64,000 nucleotides of DNA from assembly GCA_025618425.1 (NCBI GenBank), contig CM046833.1, forward strand, positions 6,410,776-6,474,775, written 5' to 3'. The translations under genes and the position numbers were made by a program. This DNA is from Heliocidaris tuberculata. Lineage: Eukaryota > Echinodermata > Echinoidea > Camarodonta > Echinometridae. Shown here in pieces: positions 1 to 12,309 of the stretch (the first letter of the stretch is position 1; each line of letters begins with the position of its first letter). The notes beneath the pieces are model-generated. The model saw only the letters and a list, made by a program, of their open reading frames with translations. It did not search any database and was not told the origin of the DNA.

Positions 1-1671
1 TGATATTACACCTTTAAAATTAATTCATCTTAAGATATGGTCAAATTTACATCAACTGCAAAAGAGGCATTAAACCACTTCTTGGACTAATTTTTTAAAA
101 AAGAATACAGTATGCGAGCTAAACAATCAATAAAGATATATTATTATCTATTTGGAATATTTGCCAATTTGTACACAAAAATAATGATCATACATTTTAC
201 ACTGATTGGTAATAATTAAATCACTCTTATTCTCAAATGGCACAACATACTGCATTAGAAATAGATTCACTTTTTTTCTATGATTTTTGCTTTCTGCTCA
301 TGTACATGTATAATGTGTAAGTCCTATCATTCTTGACTGAAAGATAATCGAAAAAGGTCATCAAAAGCATTCTAAACCTTGTACAAGGCCCTTGCAACTA
401 TGTCAATAAGTTGCGCCTGTGCCTTGATTTGCCTAAATTCTCTTTCACTGCCGCACTACGCAGATGTGCAGCCAACATCAGTCTACCAGGGCCCTGTTTC
501 ATAAATCTTGTCATCAATGACAAGTTGCAATAACTGTTATAAGCTAATGAAATCCTTGCATCTGATTGGCTGAGAGCAAATTTGTCGGTAAAAATCACTG
601 ACAAGACTTTAAAAAGGACGTTTTTAAATTTCTCCGTAAAAACATTATGGTTGGGTAATAACTTTTTCTTGTCAAAGAAAAGGAAATCTTTTTTCATGTA
701 AGGAACTGGTATTATACAAAAAATCAATAAAATGTAATCTGATTTTCCTGCAATGAGGCAAAATTAGTTGGTCGCGTGCGTGACCGAAAGTTTTACTTTA
801 CAAAGAATGGCCCTGCACAATAATGGCACATATCTATAACACAGATTTAACACAATTCAGGATCGTAACAGAAATAAATCCTCAAAATATAAAATATGGA
901 TGTCTTTAGTCCCACCTGGTGTGCAGTGGCGTTGGATGCTTCAGTCTGATCAGGAGACATATCGGCTTCCAGTGCATCAGCCATCTGACGAGACACTACA
1001 ACACACAGAGACAATATTTAAGGGGGGTTTTCAGGGTGGAGGGACTAAAAATTTGGGAATATTTTTGCACACAGTCAAACCTGTCATAACAGCGCCTCTA
1101 TCTAAAGGCAATTGGTTTGTAGGAACCTATATACCATTTTACTAGAGCAACGGTATACATGTGAATGTACATGTACCATGCGGAGAAAGGGCTCCCTGCC
1201 TACAGTGATCAATTCTTCCGATTCCCTTCAGTGACCTTCATAAACAGATTTGACTGTACCTGTCAAACTAAGCAATGAACATGCATCCCATTTATAATAA
1301 AATCCTTTAAAATAATAATCTATCCCACAAAATAATCAATACAATTATTAGTTATTCTATATTAGAAAAGCCAAATACAAGTATGTGTTAACTTCAGTTT
1401 TCTGAGATATCACTTTGCTTTGGTAGGTGTACCTAGATTTTGAATCAGACAACTTTGTTCTGTTGGCATTTCTTTGCGAACAATTATTACAAAGTTGTGT
1501 AACAGCCAACCCACTCTGATGACCCAGTTTTAAGTGGATTATCAATGAAAAAACTGGCACATATGTTTCTACAATTGTAGAGCACTTTGTAACTACATAT
1601 GTTTAAAAATAAAGAACCGTACAAATTAATTTGTAGATTGGGTTAAAGAAAGTTAAAGGGAAGGGACTAAC
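1..1671. other. KMT2 intron 2 (partial), no exon seen
   Basis: This is the sequence downstream, on the minus strand, of the exon-2 donor of the KMT2 gene, so it should be the start of the next intron. I see no CXXC, PHD or SET coding segment in it. It is AT-rich. It contains a one-ended GGGCCC-type MITE remnant near 488-610. The small ORFs in it have no recognisable motif or splice context. Confidence 0.5.
488..610. mobile_element. MITE remnant, GGGCCC family (one end)
   Basis: The left end reads AGGGCCCTGTTTCATAAA and continues into an imperfectly palindromic interior with a 'gattggctgag' box. The same end is seen at 13628, and related ends at 11994 and 30774. The matching right terminus is missing here, so this is a truncated copy. 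Confidence 0.55.
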
Positions 1672-4540
1672 CTGTGTCTTGTATTGTCTTATCTGCAGGA
1701 CTAAGAAGCTTGTCATGAAGAAGGCTCTTCATCCTAGACGGGCTCTCCAACTCGTCTTCAAGGACGTCTCCAAGTTTTAGCTTCCTGGCTGCAGACTTCT
1801 TGAATTTCATCCCCTTTCCTTTCTGCTTGCGTTGCTTCGCCTTCAGAAGGAGCTTGGATGAGGCATTCTTCTTTCGCAATTTGATGTCTCCGTTAGTTAT
1901 TCCATCCTTTGCTTTCTTCCGCTTCTTCTTCTTTTTAAGTTGTAACCGCTCAGCTTTAGTCAGCTGTGGCCTACCTAATCCCACATCCAATGTGGTGTCT
2001 AGAATTTTCTTCTTTTTCTTTTTTTTCTTCTTCACTTCACTTTTTTTACTGTTCCTCTCATATAGCTCAGATCCAAGGGCAAGTAACCGGCGGGAGTTTG
2101 GAGAAAGTCCAAGACTGTCTCCTGCCAGGGATAGGCCCTCGGGTTCCTTGCTGTCGAGCATTGCAACTTTGTCCTCTTTCCCGGAATCCTTGTACGCTTT
2201 ACGGAGCATTTTTTTCAGGTTCCGCAGTCTGCATCTCCTGTTGGTGAGGAGTCTGTCCTTCTTCATCCTTTCAATCTCATCAGGAGTCAGCTCCAATCCC
2301 TGCTTCACCTTTCTATAAAGTGCCCTCATGGACGGTAGTCCCTCACTTGGTTGCACCTCTCTATGTTCTGTGACCGACTTAATATAATTTTCTTTCTCCT
2401 CAAGGAATTTCTTCATCAGCCGCTCCCGTTCACGTTCCAACTGTTCCGCTTTCTCTTCTTCTGTCAATTCCGGCTTCTTCTTTGCTCTAGGACTCGTACT
2501 GGTAGCATTTGGCTTTGTGCTTGCGTCTGCCCGGGGGCTCATGCTGTTTGCACTAGCGGGTCCACCTTCACTGGTTTCACCCTCCTGTGACAGTTTGACT
2601 TCACTCTGCTTCTGAAGCAACTTTTCAGCTCTTTGCTTTGACCGATGTAGGAATTGCCTTTCTGACGCAATTCTCCGGTAACAGTTAAATTTTTCCATCT
2701 CCTCTGGAGTGATTTCCATTCCAGATTTGGTCTTCTCCATGATTTCACCAACAGTCGAGAGTCCATCGATTCTTCCTCGGATGTGCAGGAGCTCCTCACC
2801 AGTCCGCATGGTCTGAAACAAGACCAGAGGCGATGTCCTCATAGCCGCTGACTCTGCTTCATTTAACATGTCCTTTTTCACGACCTTCTTGTAAACTGCT
2901 CTCAAGGACTGCCACTTATCTTCAGTGGTGCCTAATAATACTTCCTCTTGAAATTCATTAAGGGCTATCCCATTCTTGACCTTCGTACTGATCATACTCA
3001 TTAATTTTCGTTCCTCTTGACGTTTCTTGTTTCCTTCATGCTGCCTGCTGTTCTCTTTATCAGTATCACTTTCTGATTTCACCTTATTCTCTCTTTTCTT
3101 GGAGGATTTCTTTTTTTCCTTCAGTGTTTTCAAAAATTCATCTTGAAACGTGAGTTTCTTCTCTTTCTTATCCTTGTGTTTGGTTTTCTTCTTCTCAGAG
3201 CTTTTCATCACAAGTTCAGTTTGATCCACTTTGGGTATCTTTGAGGGTTTCTTGACATCGCTAATCTCTGGGGTCTGAAGGCTGTAAGGGCTTGCGAAAG
3301 AACTATCTAAGTCTGAAGGGATATCCAACCAGTCAGCAGAGTCCTGGCCAGATGGAGGTGAAGCAAACAGACTTGAACCAAACTCCTCTTGCTCGATAAA
3401 CCGTTTTGTGGGCTTGATTACCCTTGAGGAACGGGAGCTGACAACTGGCATGACAAAGCCAAAGCTGGGTCTAGGAGGCTTAGGTGTCTTTTCCACTGGT
3501 TTACCACCCAGCTTCAATTTTTTCTTAGAGTTAAAACCAGTTCGTTTTGAGAGGGTCACCTTCTTTGATGGCGGTGTGACTTTTCGATGCAGGAAATGAA
3601 GATCTACCCCTTTGATTTCCATATCAGCCAACTTGCTGGAGCACTTGACAGATCTCTTACCCGGCGTGTCTGAGCCAAAGTTCTTTCTCTGAGCATCCTT
3701 TGCCTTCTTCACCAGCTCCATGGCTTTTGACATGTTGACTTGTTTAGATTTTGGCACACAAAGAACTTTCCCTGACTTGTCCAAGGTTCCATTTTGAGCT
3801 TGGGCCAGCAACCATTTCTTCTTCTCCCAGGGTTTAAATTTCATGGGTGATGCTTCAGATTTCTTTCCTTTGGCTTTCTTCAGCAAGAGCTGTGCCTTTT
3901 CCAGCTTCGCCTTACCCCATGGCATCGTTGTGTCTTTCCTTGGACGTCCACGCCCCCTGACAATCTCAGCTTGTTTCCCATCACCCAGCAGTTTTATCTT
4001 AAACTTTGTTGGACCAGTTGGTGACATACTTGTCACTGCAGCTCCTCTTTTCTGCTTTGGCACTGTGAACGGCAAATGATACTTTCCTTTGATCTTTCCT
4101 CCCACCTTCGCGAAAGCAGCTTTCGGTTCCCTGATCTTCGGCGGCTTTGGAGGAATAAGCTTCGGTCGGACAATATCCAAACCTTTTACCATGTCCCTGT
4201 ACGACAACCGACCGACCGATCGCTTTTCACGATTGCCTACAGCCAAGCCAGCTTTCTTCCCTTGCTTGAGCTTCTGTATTCTCCCACCAACAACCCTAGA
4301 TTGCGTTGTCTTGTACGGTTTGGCCGTGTTCCACTCCCCTCTCTTCATCTCAGCGCAGGAGTCGCCTCGGGCATAGTGGATCTCTCTTCCTGCTCTTCGG
4401 CCCATGATGGGCCAGGCGGCTTTGACATTCCTGATCTTCGGCGACAGCGATGGGTCCTTCTCTTCTGCCCAGTTCTCGCCCTTGAGAGGTGACAGCGAGT
4501 CACCGATCTCTGAAGCAGAAAAGCCTTGGAAATCATCTTC
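1672..4540 (-). CDS. KMT2A: KMT2A/KMT2B (MLL, trithorax-type) exon 2
   Basis: This is a large internal exon of an MLL-type histone H3 lysine-4 methyltransferase, a nuclear chromatin regulator. The acceptor (tttcccatgtgcag) precedes 4540 and the donor (gacacag|gttagt) follows 1672. The exon enters in phase 0 and leaves in phase 1. It encodes 956 residues, numbered here with exon 1 as residues 57-1012. Visible in order: an acidic FQGF motif (about 60-63) matching the LEDGF-binding FLGF motif of human MLL1; an AT-hook GRGRPRK (about 252-258); two LLLKKAK-type segments; FVMPVVSSRSSRVIKPTKRF (about 418-437), which aligns with the human block IMPVVSAISSRIIKTPRRF; long Lys/Glu-rich coiled or disordered stretches; and four related 25-35-residue segments (about 568-593, 598-626, 651-684, 791-824) sharing KVKxGxxLTPxExE. 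A nine-lysine run lies near 893-901. The downstream catalytic exons are outside the window. Family assignment is by motif order, seen directly; KMT2A versus KMT2B cannot be decided and there is probably one ancestral gene. Confidence 0.92.
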
Positions 4541-4817
4541 CTGCACATGGGAAATATAATAAAACAATATATTTTGTAACTTTAATTCATACAAATACAT
4601 ATGCCTGAAAATTTTCGCAAATATCACAAGCGTAAAGCACAAACATTAGACTTTTCATGATATACATGTATGCACTGACAATTAAAAGAAATGTACTAGT
4701 CTACATATAAAATCTAAAGACTGGATGAGCCTGAAAAGAGCCAAACACATGTACAGCTACCGGAACCCCAAAACTGACGCACAAAATAAAACCTGTTAAA
4801 GCCTCAAGAAAAAAGCA

Positions 4818-5661
4818 TTAACCCTTTCAGGACAGGAATTATTTAAGGGCTAAACTGATCACATTGTGTTCTTCAAATTGGCAACAATATTTTTCCATTA
4901 GTGCTACATGGTTCTATTAAAGTGATTGATTAACTTTATGAAAAATTGTAAAATCAGCTCAAATGCCAGTGAATTGTGTGCAGTCCTCTAACTACATATA
5001 TAATTAAGGATATGTGAAAGTATGAGAGAAAATGGAACCCGTTTACTATCCTAAAAAAGAGAAAATCGCGATCAATCGCTAGCGCAAGTCGCTCGGCTTC
5101 TTCGCTGCGCTGCAGTCACAAAAACCAAGCACCAGCGCTTGGCGATTTCAGAGCGGGTTTCCAGCCCGTACGGTATTCTGTGATAGAGCGAGGTATGCCA
5201 ACCGTAAGAGTTCTTTAGGGTTCGGTGGTACTCTATCCCGACATCAAGGTTCAATCGTAAATATCTTGATATATAAACGACCCATCAGCTTATAAAACTC
5301 AGGTGATTCCTGTCTGAGCTAAAGGTTTGCAATTATGATTACAGCATTAGCTGGAACAGTGATTTTTTTTTTTCAATCCTGGGCAAAGTTAATCAATGCC
5401 TTTAAGCTGACATGTTTTTGAAAACAATATATTTGGTTAGTATTTCCTTGATAAGTTGAAAAAAATTGCCAATTTTGATAAAAAAACAATGATATTGAAC
5501 CTTTCACTGTGTTGCCAATTTAAGGATTTTAAAGCTTAGTCCTATTTTTAAAATTTCTGGCATATAACGCAATATGGTCATGCAAAAGAAATGGACATAC
5601 AGGGTGTAGTGCGTGCAGAAATTTTCGCTCTTTTTAATCATGCATCTGGTATATTTTATAG
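4818..5661 (+). mobile_element. TTAACCCTTT MITE copy, interrupted
   Basis: The stretch 4818-4945 begins TTAACCCTTTCAGGACAGG and matches the 5' half of a ~400-bp repeat seen complete at 43294-43703, 48773-49172 and 50443-50862. The matching sequence resumes near 5385 and runs to 5661. The interval 4950-5384, including a CpG-rich patch at 5060-5260, is therefore probably an insertion. The 3' end is lost where the inverted-repeat region begins. Confidence 0.6.
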
Positions 5662-8600
5662 CGGTATAGCCACAATCAGGGTGCAAAACCATTTGCACTT
5701 GGGTCCAAAAATGAAGTATGCAATGGAGTTGTTTCATCAACCCCAAATTGTTCATGAATACCCTTGGGTTAACACCCTGCAATATCCTGAAGGAAACTAT
5801 CTTGGTTATCATTTTATGAACAGCAACACAACGGGGTGAGGTAGGTGTTACGGACACTACGCAAAGCTACATAAATGGAATTTTCCAGCATTATTTATCT
5901 TAATACTAAAATATTTTGCACTTCTTTTTGGAATTTAATGGCAATTTGTGAAAAATAAAACAATTCGCTCTCACTTCAGTCCATAAAATAGATGCGGTAT
6001 ACACATCAGTGGCAACGAAAGGTCAAATCTCATAAATGCCAGTTATTTCAAAACCTGAAACTTTTTAAAAAGCCAACCAAACACTGGTAAATGAGACAAA
6101 TTCCAAACTTTAGTCCCATCTGTATACATATAAAAACAAATGAACTTGCTAGGAAGGCTTGTTCACTATCATAAGTTGTCCAAAATAACTTATGTACAAT
6201 TTCCAGTAGGGTGTTACGGACACTACATAGTATACATGTACATGTTATTCATTGGTGCAATATATAAGTTATCCATTTGCTTTTTTCCTGTCATTATTGT
6301 TGTTGCTGCATATCTTGATGCCTAATTACAATTTTAAATCCAATAGAGAGTATCTTTTCAAATCTGTTCATTGCAATTTTTCAGTCTGAGGTACAAAAGC
6401 TGAAAAAACCCCAGTAAAATGCATCTTCAAATTGTTAAAAGTTGATAGAATTAGTTAATACTACTAAACTTTTGTACCCAAAACATACTTTTACACTACG
6501 TCCATATAAAAAACAGACACTCATTCTAATTTAGTGCATATCCTGCGCTATATGATGTCAAGATTAAGTACTTTACAATTGACTTTAGCCTGTTACGGAC
6601 ACTACAGGTCACTTTGTTATTGACATATATTCATTTATCAAGTACCTTAAAGCGGGGTGAATAGGAACAAAAGTGGAAAAAAAATTCTTGGTAATTTCAT
6701 TTTCAAAGTTATAATGTAAACTCATCAAAATTATTTGAGTTATGTAGTGCATACATGTACCTCTAGCTGACCAATAATGACTTACATGATGGGAATTAAT
6801 TAATATTTACCCCAGTGTGGAATATGATATGATGGTCTGAAATATGTTTACAAAATTTTATCTTCAGACCTACTGAAGTGAATCATCAGATTTTGCAACA
6901 AGACCTCACAAATATGGTCTTGCATATAATTCATGTGAAAGAAATTGATGGCAATAGGGTTTATATATTTTTTCTTCATTTTCCTTATTTACATTTTTTT
7001 TTCCTGAATAACTGGGGTGAATAGGAACAGACTACCAAGCAATTATGATTCAGACTTTCTGATGCCATAACATACCTTAAGCACCTAAATACATATCACA
7101 TATGTACCATAGACATAGTAATCACGATATTTTAGATGTACAATGTAGATCGAGGTATGAAAAGCCTGAAAACTCAATGGCATTCTTAGAACAGTCATTT
7201 CCAGGCTCCTTAAGAACCCCAACACCCTACATGTATCTGCTTTAGTTTGGAAAATATTACTTCACACAATAAGTTAAATTAAATAAATCTAAAGACAATC
7301 TATACACATTCCAAATAGGATTATCCATCAAATACATCATGGGGCCTTTATCTTAATAAAAAGTATGAAAATTCAAATACTAGTTTTCTGATTCCCCTTC
7401 ATTCCCCTTCCAATTACCCAACAGCTATTGTTTACTGCCAATAATTTGCAATGCCTGTTTTCCCATATCATTTCTGTAATCAAGCAGCTCTAAAGCCAGG
7501 ATGCAAACTATTAAAACAAATTCCATTTTCACTAACACACGGTACCGTTTTGATGCCTGTAATGATTTAAAAGATAGGCCTTTGTCAATTGTCATTTAAA
7601 TTTATGATAATGCATTCTGATGTCTCTGAAAGCATTCTCTTTTCAAAAACCCATTTAGTACAAACCCCTTCCCCAATACATTTAAAAGTATTTGTATACA
7701 AGTAACAGTTTAAAGAACGTATATTTCATAATTTTCCATTCTGTTCCCATTCAACCCAACACCGGGGTGAATAGGAGCAGTCACAATATTCCATATAAAA
7801 ATTAAATCTGATGCTGATGGAATTTCTTTTACATGTCAATAGAAAGGTAGCATGAATAGACATTTCATGGTGCCAAAACATTTGCCACTGGTGATGTAAT
7901 GAATATGTTGGGAGGCAAAATGTGTCGAAACTGTTCCTATTCACCCCGTTTCATGGTTTGAAATGATAACCATGTGTTTTTCTTCTGCCAGCTTTGATCT
8001 ATGAATATTATTTGGTCTATTCCTGAAATAAGAACATTTGAGAGATGATTCCTATAATCAGTTTATATAGGAATTCTTGTAATCTAGGGTACAAAAGGCT
8101 AAAATTCCAATAAACCACAATCTCAAACTGATAACACTTCACATTGTCAGGGTATCTGTGAAAATTTTTACACAAAAGACACACGTTAATACCAGCTGCA
8201 TATAACAACAAGACATTAATTCTGTTTTAGTGCATAAAAATGTAGTATGATGTCAAAATTAACTAACTGTCCGTAGCTTGTTACAGATACTACAGCTCAT
8301 ACTAGTACAGGCACAGTGATCATTTGACGATGTGTTTTGTGCCAACTTCCATTTGGGGGCAGTGTTTCTGCAGTTCATGAAATAGGAAACTTCAAGAGAT
8401 GTTTCTTTTGTGCAATATATTGTCCAGTGAGAACCAGAAGGGCATTAAGGCCATAGACATTTTGCATTGTTATCACCCTTCTGGTTTTAAACAGTTAATC
8501 AATAATGCCCTTTTGGCTTTCACCAACTGTACATATTATAGACTTTTAATAATTGAAATAATGTATTTTCTCATGCAAAAGACATGCATCATACATATTT

Positions 8601-9852
8601 GATGTCATAGACAGCTTTTACATTCTTAAAATTTATTTCAGAACAATGTTATCCAGAAAAGGAAGTACAGTTTGGCTTGCAGGCATAGTACTATCCCTTC
8701 TGTAGTGTCCGTAACACAGATCTGTAGTGTCCGTAACACTGGCTCCTACTCTTTTCGGACCTTGACAATGAAACTAAAACACAATGATGCATTTTATTTG
8801 ATACTTTACTACATCTGATACTGTTGAAATAAAATATCAATATCAAATTAATCCTAAGTCAAGTTTTGTTTTATTTTTTGAATAAAATTCATGGAAAATA
8901 CCTTATTTGTTTGCGAAATATCATATCCGGGAGAAGAACTTCCAGGGAAAGAGAAAATTTTAAATTTATGTGGAGACATATTAAGAAGAGCAACTGTAAA
9001 AAATCAAATTTGAATTACAAATTAGTAGTATTTAGTTATCAAGCTGTATTTTTAGACATTACACACTTGTGTTACGGACACTACATGTGTTACGGACACT
9101 ACAAATGGCATTTATTAAATTCGTTAAAAAAAAACTGTTATGCTTAGCGGAATATTATTATACCACAGCTAGACCCCTGGGGTAGTTACATAAAGCAAAG
9201 CATATAAGAGCTTTGAAAACATTTTCATGTAGCAGGAATGACACTGTTAAGGACACTACAGGAAATTCCGGACACAATTTATCATTGCAATGGGGGCATA
9301 TATTTTTGTAAAGTTTGTATCTATGTTTGATTTTTTGTTTCTGATGATAGGACAATATGTTACTAAGAAAATATAACCAATTACCAATCAATATAATGTT
9401 GAAATATATGAATTATAGAGGCAAAATTATGCACATAGCTGTTTTTCAAAAAAGTGTTACGCTTGTCTCTTTTCACAGAAATAACCACTGTATCGCAATT
9501 CTGGGGTCAATTCTCAAGCCGTAAAAAAATACCGAGTGGAGATAAAAAGGACTATAAGATGGCATGAACAGACGTGGCATATGTTGTGTAATTTCATGGT
9601 AACAACATAAGAAAAAAGACAGTTTTTCAAAGTGCAAATGCGTAACAGCCAAAAAGTGGTATTTTTGGCCCTCTATTACCATCCTCACACACCCAACACA
9701 CATGAAATTCAAACAAAAGTTGCTGCGAGATGAAGAACTCATATGGTCCAACATTTCAGGCCACAAGACATTTAATTAAATAACTTTGTGTTTCCAGGAG
9801 AGATGCGTAACGCTTGTAGGTAGAAAGTTGCACCCTGATTGTGGCTATACCG
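5662..9852. mobile_element. 4.2-kb region bounded by inverted repeats, rich in repeated 15/16-mers
   Basis: A ~25-bp sequence containing CGGTATAGCCACAATCAGGG at 5662 recurs as its exact reverse complement ending at 9852. All seven exact copies of TGTTACGGACACTAC (5846, 6212, 6591, 9070 and 9088 forward; 8702 and 8724 reverse) and all copies of GGGGTGAATAGGAACA (6654, 7014; reverse 7932; one-mismatch 7764) fall inside. The segments 6388-6605 and 8088-8295 are colinear diverged duplicates. I see no transposase-like ORF and no clear target-site duplication. The interpretation as a non-autonomous transposon is inference. Confidence 0.5.
7741..7780. repeat. Imperfect hairpin of the GGGGTGAATAGGAACA word
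   Basis: A reverse-orientation variant (CTGTTCCCATTCAACCC) is followed six bases later by a forward copy (GGGGTGAATAGGAGCAG). Together they form an imperfect inverted repeat of about 17-bp arms. Confidence 0.6.
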
Positions 9853-10627
9853 AAATTTACTTGTCCGCTATCTACGGAAATGTAGTGTAGTCACAAAGTC
9901 AAACTTCCCTGGAAGTGGTCTAGATGGAAAAATGCTCTTTTTAAAATTCCATGACATTTAAAAAATATCCTGACCATATGCAGTCAATCACAGATAAATG
10001 AAAAAAACAACAAAAAAAACCCTAAGATGGAGCTAAAGAGTTAAAAAAATATTATAAAAAATGCTTGGTCATGAAAAACTTTTCAGTTTGCATTGAGTGA
10101 ACGTGCCACACTACCAGTAATCAAGAAAAGCTAGGCCGCTAGGGCTGGAGAAGAAGTCCGCCTGCTCCCGCTGGAATTTACTTTTCAGCAGGTTTTCTTG
10201 CTCACCGTTTTACATCAATTTGACCACAAAATACTAATTCTACATTACCTGGATCATGGAAAATGGCGATTAAACTCAATTTGGACACATTTCTAGAAGC
10301 TACAACTACTTCTTGAAAGCCGTAGACCAGTACTTGGGGTTGTGATTTCTGATCGCGCGATCGATTTAACAACATGTAGCAGACAGCTTATGTATGCATG
10401 ATATGCATACTGCATTGTACTGTACACTGTGCCAGCGCAAAGAGGGTACATTGACAAGAGAATGCACTTGAACAGTCCTATGTAGTATAACACACACATG
10501 TGAATGCATATATACGATATGCACAATAAAATCTTTTTTTTTCCAAACGTGAAAATTGTACTGTTTCGATTTTTCACCCTTTTTTGAGGAAACAATCGGA
10601 ACGAACATGACAAAATCGGACGGGTTG

Positions 10628-10904
10628 GCAGGTATGATGTACACCCACTCCATTTATTAATTTACACAAACGCAGTCTACATGTATTTGATCAAATGCAT
10701 ACGGCATGCACAACTACACACACGTGCTCAAAAATGAATTGGACACACACACACATATTAATGTGCTGAAGCGTGCAATTTATTCAACTGGTACAGGAAA
10801 TCAGGCTAATATTTTCGTGAGTTCTAGAATTCGCGCTTGCCGAAAATAGCGCTAAATCCATGAAAATTAATGTACTGCGAATATTTCTGCATTTACAGTA
10901 CTGT
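10628..10904 (+). mobile_element. TACTGTAAA MITE, 5'-truncated
   Basis: This matches the 3' three-quarters of the complete copy at 45286-45656, including the interior words 'aatgcatacggcatgcacaa' and 'aggaaatcaggctaatattt' and the terminal ATTTCTGCATTTACAGTA. The TACTGTAAACGCTG end is absent. Confidence 0.75.
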
Positions 10905-11159
10905 ACATGATAAATTGCTGTTGTTCACTTGGGTCTGTAAATAAAGACTGTTTCATGTGCAATGCTGCTTCTATGGAAGATGGATGAGGGTACAAATAAT
11001 ATTAATCAAATTTACTTGTTAGGTGGTCAAAACGCCACAAGAACATACACACTATCTTACTATTATTAACAAGATGAATATGCGACTGTGTCTCCAATAT
11101 GCCTCTGCCTAAATTCAGTTGATGGCTCAAACTGTTCTTGAAATATTGTTATAAACAGA

Positions 11160-12309
11160 ATAAAAAGCCTCTAATTCATGTGGTTAACTGACCTTTTGAC
11201 AATTGACCTTACACCTTATAACCCAAAAGTATGATCACTTTATCTCCTCAAAGTCACGAATACAAAATAGTTGAGATATGGTGATAACAAAGGTAAAAAA
11301 ACATTAATTTCACATAATCCTGTATAATGACCTCTATGACCTGTCACCTTTGACTAAGTGAACAAAACTCAGTTCGCCTCATATGGTGATGCATAATAGT
11401 TCCAAGTTTGAAGTTAATGGATCAAATGGTTCTTGAGATATCATGTTAAGGCTAAAACCTGTAATTTCAGAATTTACCTCTATGACCTTTGACCTACATG
11501 TACTTATCCCAGAATCTAATCAGATCGTCTTTCTATGTTGATACATACATGTACTAGTACCAAGTTTGAAGTTCACACATGTACCTCATATTGGTTCTTG
11601 AGATGTTGCATTAACAAGGTTACCACCAGCAATTTCAGAAATTGACCTGTGACCTTTGACCTACATACCCCCAAATCTAATAAGATCTTCTTCCTATGGT
11701 GATACATACTAGCACCAAGTTCAAAGTTCATACCTCAAATGGTTCTTGAGACATTGCATTAACAAGGCTAACACCTGCCATTTCAGAAATTGACCTCTGT
11801 GACCTTGACCTTTGACCTATGTACCCCAAAATCTAATCAGATCGTCCTCCTATGGTAATACATACTAGCAGTGAGTTTGAAGTTCATAACTCAAATGGTT
11901 CTTGAGTTATCGCTAGAACAAGGCTAACACCTGAAATTTCAGAAATTGGCCTCTGACCTTGACCTTTGACCTAAGTACCCCAAAATCAAATCAAGGGCCC
12001 TTGCAAAAAACTTACCATTAATGGTAACTCTGCTATCAATGGTAACTACCATGGTAACATCACTCAACAGCCAATCAAAGTCAAGGTTTCCATGGGAGTT
12101 ACCATTGATGGCAAGATTAACGTTAATGGTAAGTTTTATGCAACGGGGCCCAGATCGTCTTCCTATGGTGATACATACTAGCACAAAGTTTGAAGTTCAT
12201 ACCTCATGTGGTTCTTGAGGTATCGCTTGAACGAGAAAGCAGGACAGACGGACAGACAACCTGAAAACATACAGTAATGCCTCCGGCACCACCTTCGGTG
12301 GGTGGAGGC
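11160..12309 (+). repeat. Tandem ~155-bp repeat with DR1-like sites
   Basis: Diverged tandem units, each with TGACCTTTGACCT, 'aatctaatcagatcgtc', 'tatggtgatacatactag' and 'ggttcttgagat', run from about 11330 to 12240. The 13-mer occurs exactly at 11483, 11650, 11806 and 11960. Its reverse complement AGGTCAAAGGTCA is the canonical DR1 nuclear-receptor element. The array ends in a strong hairpin (12279-12309, GCCTCC...GGAGGC). A MITE interrupts it at 11994-12151. Receptor binding is not shown by the sequence. Confidence 0.75.
11994..12151. mobile_element. GGGCCC-family MITE, complete
   Basis: The arms are about 33 bp, AGGGCCCTTGCAAAAAACTT on the left and the inverted GGGCCCCGTTGCATAAAACT on the right. 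The interior carries several ATGGTAAC words and 'agccaatcaaag'. Neighbouring tandem units show the empty site (aatctaatcagatcgtc), so the borders are well defined. Confidence 0.85.

Noticed and set aside
1800..4492. Plus-strand open frames of up to 172 residues opposite the KMT2 exon
   Set aside because: They are shadows of the minus-strand Lys/Glu-rich exon (Phe/Ser/Leu-rich), with no own splice or start context.
5060..5260. Possible tRNA-like segment (ggttcaatcg box)
   Set aside because: No acceptor stem or anticodon arm can be folded around it; more likely part of an inserted repeat.
5846..9102. CRISPR-like array of short repeats
   Set aside because: Spacing is irregular (18 bp to >2 kb), orientations are mixed and the DNA is eukaryotic.
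12279..12309. Possible Helitron 3' hairpin
   Set aside because: A strong stem is present, but the CTRR terminus expected shortly after it is missing.
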